Source of the DNA: Prosapia bicincta
Lineage: Eukaryota; Arthropoda; Insecta; Hemiptera; Cercopidae
NCBI GenBank assembly: GCA_036971475.1
Contig: JBAIZL010000001.1
Location: 152,181,544 to 152,245,543 of the forward strand
DNA: 64,000 nt
Direction: 5' to 3'
Part shown: positions 48,364-59,822 of the stretch, piece after piece
Layout of the letters: each line of letters opens with the position of its first letter
Numbering within the stretch: position 1 is the first letter of the stretch
Program-made: the position numbers and the translations under genes
The notes under the pieces: generated by a model
What the model was told of the DNA's origin: nothing
Seen by the model: only the letters and a program-made list of their open reading frames with translations
Database searches by the model: none

Positions 48364-49530
48364 TTTCGTATTGTTCGGTTGTGTAGCGTTGGTTATTTCT
48401 GTGTTGTTTATGAAGAATTTGTAGGTTAGATGTTATGCCTATGTAGTTATGTTTTGTGGAGTTGAGATGATCGGCGAAGTTTGATTGGTAGTTATTGTTT
48501 TTTAGTGCTTTTATATGTTCTTGGTAACGTGTGTAGAATGACCTCCCTGTCTGGCCTATGTAAAAACTGGGGCATGAACTGCAAGTTAGTTTGTAAACTC
48601 CAGTGGTGTTGTAAATGTCGTTGATTTTGTTGTTGGGTTTAAATTGTTTGTTGAGAGTGTTGTGTGTGGAATAAGCTATTTTGTAGTTGTATTTTCGTAA
48701 TGTGTTGGTTAGATTGTGGGTTTTGGATGATCTGTATGGTATTGATAAGTATTTTATGGGATTGTCATCTTGTGTGTTTGTATTTGGGTTATTATGTTTA
48801 TTTTTTAGGCGGTTGTATAATTTGTCAATCATTGTTGGGTTGTATCCGTTTGTTTGTGCTATATATTTTATAGTGTTTAACTCCTGGTAGTGTTCATCTT
48901 TGTCTAGTGGTGTTTTAAGGAGGCGATGTATCATGGTATTGTAAGCAGCTAGTTTATGTTGGTGCGAGTAGTTTGAGGAACTGTGTATGGTCGTATTAGT
49001 ACTGGTGGGTTTTCGGTATACGTTGAATTTATGTGTTTGTTTGTCTGTTCGTTTAATTGTGAAGTCTAAGAAGTTGAGGGAGTTTTGTTGTTCTGTTTCG
49101 ATGGTGTATGTTAGTTTAGGATGTATGGAATTTAGGTGTTTTAGAGATATGTGTGCTCTGCGTGTGTTGCCTTTATATAATGTTATGATGTCGTCGACAT
49201 ATCTGTACCAGTAAATTATGTTATCTGAGTATTTGTTGTTGTGTAAAATGTGGTTTTGTTTCGATGTAGACACTTCCAACTACACCCTACACACATACTC
49301 AATACACAATTACATTACAATTCACAAGCACTTTTTGACATCATAACTCCTAATACACACAAAATACACCCACACCACCAAAATATCCCACCCTCACCCT
49401 AACCTACGTAAACCTTGAGATCAGTTACGGTCTGAGTTGACAAAGGGACACATCTCCCGAAACAGCCGTCCTCAACAAACAAAGTAAGTGCTACTATAGG
49501 CAAGTTTAAAACATTAAAAGTGTAAGTATT
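48364..49530 (-). mobile_element. PLE-B fragment, minus orientation
   Basis: It encodes the PLE-B RT C-terminal half and GIY-YIG nuclease (frame 49279-48266, see the right-arm copy at 54127-55060). The terminal region with a hammerhead-like module at 49433-49474 lies upstream. Its 3' end is interrupted by the Tigger at 48363. Confidence 0.85.
49433..49474 (+). ncRNA. Hammerhead-like module, U3/A8 class (PLE-B)
   Basis: TGAG/CTCA stem I, TTGACAA core plus A, GGGA/TCCC stem II, GAA, stem III ACAGCCGT (one mismatch from the palindrome), H = C. The duplicated copy is at 53932-53973 on the minus strand. Confidence 0.38.
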
Positions 49531-50097
49531 TGTTTTAATGTAATATCCTCTTACATGTCATTCCATGTGCACTCAGCACATGGAATAACTATCTAGAAAT
49601 TGATTTGAAAGGATTTTAAATAAAACTTAGCACAAAATGTTACATGTAATCTCTCTATATAAAAATTGAAGCCTTGACTGACTGATGAACAATGCACAGC
49701 CGAAACTAAAGTGTGACATTTTTAAACTTGTACAAGCAAAGCCGCAACAGGGAGTGCTAGTATACTATGAACAATAAAATTAATCATAATTTTTTCATGG
49801 AACATAATATTCAAAACAGGAATTTTGTCAAAATAAGGCAAAAATAAGAACCTTTTATTAATAAATGTTGATTTTTAACAGATCCAGCTGAATAACAAAT
49901 AACTGCAATTGATTATACTACTTGCTTTTAAAGAAATGTGCAAGGCAAAGCCATAAACTTGTTCTGGAATATACATAAGTGAGTGTGTTGTGTTGAAAAA
50001 ATATTCTTATCTCCAGTAATATATATATTTTAGAAGGTCATAATATAATATAATTTTTTAACTGGCTACAGCGAACTAATTAGTCCAAAAATTAAAA

Positions 50098-50100
<3 letters not shown>
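49531..50100. other. Unclassified repeat block inside the duplication
   Basis: It includes a hairpin ATTCCATGTGCACTCAGCAC/ATGGAAT near 49559-49589 and a GACTGACTGATGAACAATGC block related to 10865-10910. It ends in a compound (TG)n(TA)n tract at 50100-50182. No coding. Confidence 0.5.
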
Positions 50101-50185
<85 letters not shown>

Positions 50186-50204
50186 GTTAATGTATTACTA
50201 TTGT

Positions 50205-51183
50205 AAGTAATTTTTCCACCATTAAGTGCAATAATTTTACCTTGAGTGATGAGGCACCTTTCGGTCAATTGACCATTGTCGAATCACTGATGTTTTTCTG
50301 TTGTAGATGTTCGGTCTGTAAGATTGGTGTTTGTTGACGTTACGCGCACTTTTTCTTGATCTGTGTGTATGATATTTCTGTATAGTATGTCTTCTGTATA
50401 TGTTGTTTGTAGATTCATTAAGTTGTTGTGTATGTTTTTATAAATGTGGTATTTTTCTAGTGAGTTTAGTTCTATTGGGTTGTTATTTATTTCCAGTATG
50501 GTTAGGTTATTTTCGTAATTTGTTATTTCGTGTTTATGGGATATTAGGTGTGCTGCAACATTTGATACTTTAGAATTTTTGTTTTTGAATGCTCTATAAT
50601 GTTCTTCAAATCTTATTTTAAATGTTCTGGTTGTTTTTCCTATGTAAAAGCGTTACAGTTGTTGCATGTGATTTTGTAAATTCAAAATGTGTGAATTCAA
50701 GTGTGAATTTACAAAATCACATGCAACAACTGTAACGCTTTTTACATAGGAAAAACAACCAGAACATTTAAAATAAGATTTGAAGAACATTATAGAGCAT
50801 TCAAAAACAAAAATTCTAAAGTATCAAATGTTGCAGCACACCTAATATCCCATAAACACGAAATAACAAATTACGAAAATAACCTAACCATACTGGAAAT
50901 AAATAACAACCCAATAGAACTAAACTCACTAGAAAAATACCACATTTATAAAAACATACACAACAACTTAATGAATCTACAAACAACATATACAGAAGAC
51001 ATACTATACAGAAATATCATACACACAGATCAAGAAAAAGTGCGCGTAACGTCAACAAACACCGGCTTCACGAACCGAGCATCCACAGCAGAGAAAAATC
51101 AGTGATTCGACAATGGTCAACGACCGAAAGGTGCCTCATCACTCAAGGTAAAATTATTGCACTTAATGGTGGATAAAATTACT
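50205..51183. repeat. Nested PLE-C inverted pair (tail-to-tail hairpin)
   Basis: 50205-50683 (minus) mirrors 50705-51183 (plus) with visible sequence differences. The sharp turn is at about 50684-50704 inside the GIY-YIG coding sequence (GTGATTTTGTAAATTC). Hammerhead-like modules are at 50246-50287 (-) and 51102-51142 (+). Their stem II loops differ (AATT against AAC) while the stem GGTC/GACC is kept. The mirror copy of the whole unit is at 52223-53201. Confidence 0.85.
50246..50287 (-). ncRNA. Hammerhead-like module, U3/A8 class (PLE-C)
   Basis: Stem I GTGAT/ATCAC, core TCGACAA plus T, stem II GGTC/GACC with AATT loop, GAA, AGGTGCCT, C. Related copies in this cluster: 51102-51142 (+), 51748-51789 (-), 52264-52304 (-) and 53119-53160 (+). 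Confidence 0.4.
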
Positions 51184-51204
51184 CACATAGTAATATATTA
51201 ACTT

Positions 51205-51251
51205 CATAAAGTCAGTGCAACGGAAAAACAATGGATAATGTTAAACATCAA

Positions 51252-51295
<44 letters not shown>

Positions 51296-51342
51296 TTGAT
51301 ATTTAACGTTATCCATTGTTTTTCCGTTGCACTGACTTTATG
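51205..51342. repeat. Small palindrome centred on (TA)n
   Basis: 51205-51253 mirrors 51294-51342 (CATAAAGTCAGTGCAACGGA) around a TA tract at 51254-51293. The mirror copy is at 52064-52201. Confidence 0.85.
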
Positions 51343-51427
51343 AAGTTAATGTATTACTATTGTAAGTAATTTTTTCACCATTACGAAAATAACCTAACCA
51401 TACTTGAAATAAATAACAACCCAATAG

Positions 51428-51609
51428 TACTACTTGCTTTTAAAGAAATGTGCAAGGCAAAGCCATAAACTTGTTCTGGAATATACATAAGTGAGTGTGT
51501 TGTGTTGAAAAAATATTCTTATCTCCAGTAATATATATATTTTAGAAGGTTATAATATAATATAATTTTTTAACTGGCTACAGCGAACTAATTAGTCCAA
51601 AAATTAAAA

Positions 51610-51676
<67 letters not shown>

Positions 51677-51978
51677 ATATATATGAAGTTAATGTATTAC
51701 TATTGTAAGTAATTTTTCCACCATTAAGTGCAATAATTTTACCTTGAGTGATGAGGCACCTTTCGGTCAATTGACCATTGTCGAATCACTGATGTTTTTC
51801 TGTTGTAGATGTTCGGTCTGTAAGATTGGTGTTTGTTGACGTTACGCGCACTTTTTCTTGATCTGTGTGTATGATGTTTCTATATAGTATGTCTTCTGTA
51901 TATGTTGTTTGTAGATTCATTAAATTGTTGTGTATGTTTTTATAAATGTGGTATTTTTTCTAGTGAGTTTAGTTCTAT
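51428..51978. repeat. Spacer of the giant inverted duplication, a direct copy of left-arm sequence
   Basis: These 551 bp are not palindromic but repeat the left-arm segment starting at 49916 (TACTACTTGCTTTTAAAGAA) through the PLE-C module (51748-51789) in direct orientation, with a different (TA)n length. The joint to the left arm is at CCAATAG|TACTAC. Confidence 0.85.
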
Positions 51979-52106
51979 TGGGTTGTTATTTATTTCAAGT
52001 ATGGTTAGGTTATTTTCGTAATGGTGAAAAAATTACTTACAATAGTAATACATTAACTTCATAAAGTCAGTGCAACGGAAAAACAATGGATAACGTTAAA
52101 TATCAA

Positions 52107-52156
<50 letters not shown>

Positions 52157-53222
52157 TTGATGTTTAACATTATCCATTGTTTTTCCGTTGCACTGACTTT
52201 ATGAAGTTAATATATTACTATGTGAGTAATTTTATCCACCATTAAGTGCAATAATTTTACCTTGAGTGATGAGGCACCTTTCGGTCGTTGACCATTGTCG
52301 AATCACTGATTTTTCTCTGCTGTGGATGCTCGGTTCGTGAAGCCGGTGTTTGTTGACGTTACGCGCACTTTTTCTTGATCTGTGTGTATGATATTTCTGT
52401 ATAGTATGTCTTCTGTATATGTTGTTTGTAGATTCATTAAGTTGTTGTGTATGTTTTTATAAATGTGGTATTTTTCTAGTGAGTTTAGTTCTATTGGGTT
52501 GTTATTTATTTCCAGTATGGTTAGGTTATTTTCGTAATTTGTTATTTCGTGTTTATGGGATATTAGGTGTGCTGCAACATTTGATACTTTAGAATTTTTG
52601 TTTTTGAATGCTCTATAATGTTCTTCAAATCTTATTTTAAATGTTCTGGTTGTTTTTCCTATGTAAAAGCGTTACAGTTGTTGCATGTGATTTTGTAAAT
52701 TCAAAATGTGTGAATTCAAGTGTGAATTTACAAAATCACATGCAACAACTGTAACGCTTTTTACATAGGAAAAACAACCAGAACATTTAAAATAAGATTT
52801 GAAGAACATTATAGAGCATTCAAAAACAAAAATTCTAAAGTATCAAATGTTGCAGCACACCTAATATCCCATAAACACGAAATAACAAATTACGAAAATA
52901 ACCTAACCATACTGGAAATAAATAACAACCCAATAGAACTAAACTCACTAGAAAAATACCACATTCATAAAAACATACACAACAATTTAATGAATCTACA
53001 AACAACATATACAGAAGACATACTATATAGAAACATCATACACACAGATCAAGAAAAAGTGCGCGTAACGTCAACAAACACCAATCTTACAGACCGAACA
53101 TCTACAACAGAAAAACATCAGTGATTCGACAATGGTCAATTGACCGAAAGGTGCCTCATCACTCAAGGTAAAATTATTGCACTTAATGGTGGAAAAATTA
53201 CTTACAATAGTAATACATTAAC

Positions 53223-53308
<86 letters not shown>

Positions 53309-54126
53309 TTTTAATTTTTGGACTAATTAGTTCGCTGTAGCCAGTTAAAAAATTATATTATATTATGACCTTCTAAAATATATATATTACTGGAGATAAG
53401 AATATTTTTTCAACACAACACACTCACTTATGTATATTCCAGAACAAGTTTATGGCTTTGCCTTGCACATTTCTTTAAAAGCAAGTAGTATAATCAATTG
53501 CAGTTATTTGTTATTCAGCTGGATCTGTTAAAAATCAACATTTATTAATAAAAGGTTCTTATTTTTGCCTTATTTTGACAAAATTCCTGATTTGAATATT
53601 ATGTTCCATGAAAAAATTATGATTAATTTTATTGTTCATAGTATACTAGCACTCCCTGTTGCGGCTTTGCTTGTACAAGTTTAAAAATGTCACACTTTAG
53701 TTTCGGCTGTGCATTGTTCATCAGTCAGTCAAGGCTTCAATTTTTATATAGAGAGATTACATGTAACATTTTGTGCTAAGTTTTATTTAAAATCCTTTCA
53801 AATCAATTTCTAGATAGTTATTCCATGTGCTGAGTGCACATGGAATGACATGTAAGAGGATATTACATTAAAACAAATACTTACACTTTTAATGTTTTAA
53901 ACTTGCCTATAGTAGCACTTACTTTGTTTGTTGAGGACGGCTGTTTCGGGAGATGTGTCCCTTTGTCAACTCAGACCGTAACTGATCTCAAGGTTTACGT
54001 AGGTTAGGGTGAGGGTGGGATATTTTGGTGGTGTGGGTGTATTTTGTGTGTATTAGGAGTTATGATGTCAAAAAGTGCTTGTGAATTGTAATGTAATTGT
54101 GTATTGAGTATGTGTGTAGGGTGTAG

Positions 54127-55060
54127 TTGGAAGTGTCTACATCGAAACAAAACCACATTTTACACAACAACAAATACTCAGATAACATAATTTACTGGTA
54201 CAGATATGTCGACGACATCATAACATTATATAAAGGCAACACACGCAGAGCACACATATCTCTAAAACACCTAAATTCCATACATCCTAAACTAACATAC
54301 ACCATCGAAACAGAACAACAAAACTCCCTCAACTTCTTAGACTTCACAATTAAACGAACAGACAAACAAACACATAAATTCAACGTATACCGAAAACCCA
54401 CCAGTACTAATACGACCATACACAGTTCCTCAAACTACCCGCACCAACATAAACTAGCTGCTTACAATACCATGATACATCGCCTCCTTAAAACACCACT
54501 AGACAAAGATGAACACTACCAGGAGTTAAACACTATAAAATATATAGCACAAACAAACGGATACAACCCAACAATGATTGACAAATTATACAACCGCCTA
54601 AAAAATAAACATAATAACCCAAATACAAACACACAAGATGACAATCCCATAAAATACTTATCAATACCATACAGATCATCCAAAACCCACAATCTAACCA
54701 ACACATTACGAAAATACAACTACAAAATAGCTTATTCCACACACAACACTCTCAACAAACAATTTAAACCCAACAACAAAATCAACGACATTTACAACAC
54801 CACTGGAGTTTACAAACTAACTTGCAGTTCATGCCCCAGTTTTTACATAGGCCAGACAGGGAGGTCATTCTACACACGTTACCAAGAACATATAAAAGCA
54901 CTAAAAAACAATAACTACCAATCAAACTTCGCCGATCATCTCAACTCCACAAAACATAACTACATAGGCATAACATCTAACCTACAAATTCTTCATAAAC
55001 AACACAGAAATAACCAACGCTACACAACCGAACAATACGAAATACAGTCGGCGCCACTTA
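54127..55060 (+). pseudogene. PLE-B RT C-terminal half and GIY-YIG endonuclease (right-arm copy)
   Basis: The open frame of 337 codons begins at TTG, so the real protein start is missing. RT motif YRYVDDI (catalytic YxDD) is at residues 24-30. The thumb (NFLDFTIKR, then VYRKPTSTNTTIHSSSNY) and an Asn/Lys-rich linker follow. The GIY-YIG nuclease (GVYKLTCSSCPSFYIGQTGR, then FYTRYQEHIKAL) lies at about 228-275. After EQYEIQ (about 55045) the frame runs into the Tigger terminal repeat, so the last 30 residues are not PLE. RT motifs before YVDD are lost. The copy at 48266-49279 (-) is identical except one Ser/Pro change. Confidence 0.85.
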
Positions 55061-55836
55061 TTGTGATCATATTTGTCAGAAGCATATTTGATAACAATAA
55101 CCGAACGATAACAATAACCGAACGCTTAATCACGATGTAGTCTACAGCCGTACTGCATTGAAGTCACTGTATTATTGCCACAACTGTTTGTTCTGAACGA
55201 TATGTAAGCCTATCATTACATTAAGTAATTCTAATTCTGTAACACTATAATTAAACTGTACTTACAAAATTTTGATGCTATTCCGGACAGTTTTATGTAC
55301 AGTAGTAGAATTTCTGTAATTTAGTTTTCTACTTGTTAAAATTAGTGGGCATATTTCATGTCAGTTTATTTTATTCCACTGTAGATTTTTTTTAAAACAC
55401 TGAATCTAGCATAATTGAATAAAATATATAGAACTACATAAAACACTTGATCAAAACATTTTAACACATAAAACTTCATTATAAAACACTTCAATCTTAT
55501 TTACACTTCAAATTTACATTTACTTTTTCTCGAAGAATTCCTCTATATGTGACTGTCTGTAGTCTTCTTGTAAAATATTGTTTATAAATTGTTCATATTC
55601 ATAATGTTTGTTGAAATTTTCTGCTTTTTGTTGAACAAACTGCCTTAGAATCTCATGAGCTTGGTGAACTTCCTGCTTAGATCTTTGCTGTACACATTTA
55701 TCATTTTCATCATCATCGGTGCCTTCTTCTTCAGTAACTTTTGATGTTGAAGCAACTACCTCACAAATATCGTCTTCAGTCATTTCCGCTGCTGTTTCAA
55801 TACTATCGTCAACTTCCATCCACTCAGTATATTCTT
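55045..55836 (-). mobile_element. Truncated Tigger 3' end (copy of 47570-48361)
   Basis: It contains the Tigger right terminal repeat and the acidic C-terminus of the transposase (frame 55819-55520, starting MEVDDSIETAAEMTEDD). It is cut at 55836 by the duplication breakpoint, not by a transposition event, so there is no left end. Confidence 0.92.
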
Positions 55837-56680
55837 AGTCGGATGTAGGTAGACAAATGATTTTAAAAATTGTGTCCAACCAAATTTTTCCAACAAAAAT
55901 TGTCTATGAAACTCATGCAATTTTATGTTGCAAAATCAAATTGATATACAAGAGTTTATATTAAAATAAATGATAAGAAAAATTATGTTTAAAATTTGTT
56001 GTTAAAAAAAAAAACCTAATTTATTTTATAGTTTCTTATAGCTATTAAAAATGTAATGTCGTATCATAAAAAATAAAGCCTACAGTAGAGAAATATTTAA
56101 AATGTGAAGAGCTATGCCTTATATACATTAGGATGGGCCGAAAAAATCATTTTTTAATTTCAAATAGCGCGGAAAAGTTGCGAATTATATAGGCCAAACA
56201 AAAGAAGACAAATTATCAAAATCGGATGACGTCTTCCGGTCATGCATAGGCCCTAAAGTTTGATAAATATTAAACAACTTTAATTTTGCATTATTAAAAA
56301 AAACTTTTGAATTAGATGTTTTTGTAATGCAATAGTTTGTATCGTCTTCAAATAGAGCCTGAACACATTGTGTATTGATTTAGTTTAATCAGTTGATAGC
56401 TTCTGGCCGCGCATAAGCCCTAAAATATTGAAAATATCACATTTTTACGCATTTTTGTTATTCGATAAATAATTAGTATGTAACTGTAATATCCGTAGTA
56501 TATTTTCACATGAACTGGTAATGAAGTAGAAAAAAAATCTACAGTTATAATCTAGTGCAATAGTAAGCAAATGTTATTTTATTTCCGATCCCCTCACTGC
56601 GGCAATCGCATCAAGTGTTTTGTACGACTTCTGTGCTATTACTGATTCAGATTCCACCCAAGTTATAAATAGGAACACAA
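55837..56680. other. Unannotated stretch after the duplication breakpoint
   Basis: AT-rich. TTTGTCAT-type and GGCCGCGCATAAGCCC/GGTCATGCATAGGCCC words recur (56230-56260 and 56400-56425) and again near 58110-58230, so it may be the edge of the decayed element that follows. Confidence 0.35.
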
Positions 56681-56682
56681 TA

Positions 56683-57960
56683 AGAATGGAAAAGCAAAAT
56701 GTTAAGGCTGAATTGAATAGTAAATCAGACGCACTTTCTCTGTTAGGTCTCTATTTAGATGGAAGATAGGACAACATGTTGGTGATAGTGCAAGTTCATT
56801 CAATAAGGTTTCGCAGAATTATTATAAAAGAGCAGATTCAAGAACCCAACCTACTATACGTAGACCTTGTTACTCCAAATTCTAGAAGCTTCGAAGATAT
56901 TGTCAAGCCTGTAATTTCTTACCTGTCTGAGCGGCGCATTTCTCTTTAAAATCTTATTGTCATCGGATGTGATGGTACTGCTGTCAATACAGGTCGGAAA
57001 ACTGGTTTGGTTTGCCGAGTTGAAATTTATTTAGCGAAACCTGTTTTAGCACCTGCACAGCAAGACAACAGGGCCTAGTTCCTCTAACAACCATTGAAAA
57101 GTTAGTTTGTTTCCAAAAACTGTCGGTGACTAACTTCCAAAGAATAGATTGTCAGATTCCACAGATGGACAGAAATGTGCTAAATTATACTTGATAATTT
57201 AAAGGCAATAAAATCAGGAACCTTTAAAGATTTGGCTGTACAGGATCCTGGGGACTTTTCACATTCGAGGTGGTGTACAAAATCAAATAGGACTCTCTTA
57301 ACCTGAACTTTAAGAAATAGATTTGTTAATATTGAAATCATACATGCAAATTTGGTTTACTACTAAAATAAGTAAAAACTTTACAGATGGCCCGAAACCT
57401 GTTTACCAAGTTTGCAATGACATTCCTGCAGGTATTCGCCAAAACATTTGCTTGATGCTATTGAGGCTGTGATCGAACAGAATGGTTTTTTCGCCTATCC
57501 ATAACCCTTATTGTTAGCCTTGACACAAGATGACAAGAAACACATTAGAGAGCTTGGGCTTTGAAGGATTCTAAAGGCAAGGCAAATAGATGCAAGAAGT
57601 AAAACAGTAAAAGCATTTACACCACCAATAATTAACTTCAATACGCAAGAATACTCAGAAATGCTTAACGGGATGGACTGTGAATTATCTCATCCCCCAT
57701 TGTTGGCAGAAAACAGTTACAACGAGAGCAAATCTCATATTGACAGTGATTCAACCTCTGATTGGAGCATTACTTTCAAGCAACTCTTAGTTCTCATGCA
57801 GACTATTGAACGCTGTGTAAAATTTGTCGCGGCAGGCTCGGTGACAGGAGATGAATTTATAAGAACCACATTACTGTGCAGATCATTCATGCCTAACTTC
57901 GCCAGCAAATCAGTCTTCAAAATAGAGAATGTTACTAATAGACAGCTTCAACTAACATGA
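56683..57960 (+). pseudogene. Decayed transposon-derived gene (LDGRKD...CDGTAVNTG family)
   Basis: The plus strand reads EKQNVKAELNSKSDALSLLG, LYLDGR, TAG, DNMLVIVQ, then FRRIIIKEQIQEPNLLYVDL, a second stop (TAA), and IGCDGTAVNTGRKTG near 56960. After decayed sequence it continues with QDDKKHIRELGLRRILKARQ-like codons at about 57530 and an open tail (57661-57960, VLMQTIERCVKFVAAGSVTG). The block order matches from memory a common arthropod repeat-derived protein; CDGT may carry a catalytic Asp. Several stops and frameshifts make it dead. Superfamily unassigned. Confidence 0.5.
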
Positions 57961-59479
57961 ACAACTTATTTAGAACTCTGTTTTTATTTTTTATAAAAGT
58001 AAGTTTATTATTAAAAACTATACTGTAACTTGAGTATTTATAAGGTTTTTAAACATATAGTAAGTCGAAAATAGTCATGCCGGTTATTAATGTTACCACC
58101 CATCATGCCATAGGCCTAACTATTTTTTATCAGGTACTGTTTTTCTATAACATTGGGGCCATTGCGCCACCAGAAGTAGTTCATTTATTCACACCATAAT
58201 CAAACACTATGTGTGGCTATGCGCGACCAGAAGATGTCAACAGAATTTGATAATTAAAAATATTTTTTGTTTTGTCTATATACCTTGCAACTGTTCCGTG
58301 CTATTACAACTTTGAAATGAAAAAATGGGGGGTTTTGGCCCACCTTAATATAGATACTAAATTTTTGTACTAAAGAATAAATATTATATACATCAAACTA
58401 TCACTATTTTTTCCCCCTAGATCTAAGTATTAAGACTTCTTTATAATAAAATATTGATAGAAAAACTAAATGTTTACACATATAGTACAACCTCATTAGA
58501 AAAGATTAATTGGTGTGAGAGTTGTTCATTTAAATGAAAGTCCAGCAAAACTGTCTCGTAAAGTAATTAAAATGCAAAAACAACAAAGAAAAAAATGTTA
58601 ATAAAAACCACTTATTAAAACCTGTAAGTTTTATTTATAGCGATTAAGAAATCAGTCAAGACATTTGCTACTACTCGTATAACGTGAAATTCAATAGCAG
58701 TGTTAAAAATTTGTTCTCACTTACTTCTAGTAAGGAAGTCTTGAGTTTCTAACGGGTGACTTTTTGAATAAGGGAAGATAATTGTTTACAAAATATTTGT
58801 CACCCTTTGATAAGTTAGTATTATAAATACTACTGATATGTCTATGGCATTCACAGTTTCCTTACACTAATTGAGATAACTTTAAAAAACAGGTAAACTG
58901 GTCAGTGACCGTTTAGGTACAACAGTATAATGTGAGAGTTTTGAAAAGTTTTTGATGATTAAAATATTTATAAACACTAGATAAATTAGTAATATTTCTA
59001 AACTATATGTTCATAATTTAAAGTTCTACTGCATCATTTTTGGCAAATGTCACTTGACAAAAAATATGTGACATTGTTAGACGTCACACCCCATAACCCT
59101 TACACAACAGATATGCTATATAAGACAGTGACAGGCAATTTGAAGGGGTACCAGGCAGTCCACATTATACTTTTTGGATAGTCAGCAGTACAGAGGTTTG
59201 GATTTGTGATTATTTTTATTATGAAATTTCTAGATTGTTTATTAAAATATTCTTCTTATTACATTTTTCTTGTTTAAACTACAAGGATGGGATTTTAAAC
59301 CGTTGAGAATATTAAAAAATTTTTATCCAAATAACTTTATTAATAACTAATCAACATTATGAATTCTTTAAACTCAAGTAACTTGTTGCTGAGAAAAAAT
59401 ACAAAAAATCTAACTGCTTTTTTAATACAAAGAGTATTCAGTTGGCTAAGTGACGATTACTGATGTTTCATCAGATAAG
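57961..59479. other. Intronic AT-rich stretch
   Basis: No exon, RNA gene or bounded repeat is supported. Confidence 0.4.
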
Positions 59480-59635
59480 AAACTAACTTTAAAATACTTA
59501 ACTAAGTGAATACGTAATTGCTTACTTGCTGACGAAGCTTCCACGGATGTCATTCCTTAAGGAACGAATGTTTTGAAACGCATCAGCAAGTAAGCAATTA
59601 CGTATTCACTTAGTTAAGTATTTTAAAGTTAGTTT
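59480..59635. repeat. Foldback element with perfect 53-bp arms
   Basis: 59480-59532 and 59583-59635 are exact reverse complements (ACTTAACTAAGTGAATACGT, AATTGCTTACTTGCTGA and flanking TTTAAAATA). It is the same family as the foldback at 28151-29002. The interior (GACGAAGCTTCC...GGAACGAATGTTTTGAAACG) is only partly mirrored. Confidence 0.92.
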
Positions 59636-59822
59636 AATCAGTGAATTCAAGATGATTACATCAAGCAACTTTAGATAAGAAACATTACTAATTTTTAATT
59701 TCATTATTGTAATTATCACATTATATAGTTTTTGATTTATTTTGTAACAGTCAATTTCCTAATAAAAATCAGAAAATACAAACTATGTTAAACTCACAAG
59801 AATGATAATGGCATTTACCCAC

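Larger units (their letters stand above)
47570..51427. repeat. Left arm (3858 bp) of a giant inverted duplication
   Basis: Every position x pairs with 103406 - x in the right arm (51979-55836) with no indels seen over the compared stretches. Examples: ORF ends 48266/55140 and 49279/54127, the Tigger end 48361/55045, and the PLE-C module 50246-50287/53119-53160. The 337-codon frames in the two arms differ by one residue (Ser/Pro). The arm holds the Tigger 3' end, PLE-B, a non-PLE block (49530-50100) and two nested PLE-C hairpins. Confidence 0.95.
51979..55836. repeat. Right arm (3858 bp) of the giant inverted duplication
   Basis: It is the reverse complement of 47570-51427. The right end at 55836 stops abruptly inside the Tigger gene (after ACTCAGTATATTCTT) and joins unrelated DNA, whereas the left arm runs on into the full Tigger. 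The left arm is therefore the original and the right arm the copy. Confidence 0.95.
45207..59822 (-). other. Last intron of the coiled-coil gene (about 14.6 kb)
   Basis: It is defined by the donor at 59822-59821 (GAG|GTGGGT) and the acceptor at 45208-45207. It contains the Tigger, the PLE-B/C cluster, the large inverted duplication, a decayed DDE-like gene and a foldback. No additional exon was recognised, but a short one cannot be excluded. Confidence 0.6.

Noticed and set aside
48664..49214. Plus-strand frames rich in Cys, Leu and Val
   Set aside because: These are antisense shadows of the PLE-B coding sequence; their mirror images appear at 54192-54742.
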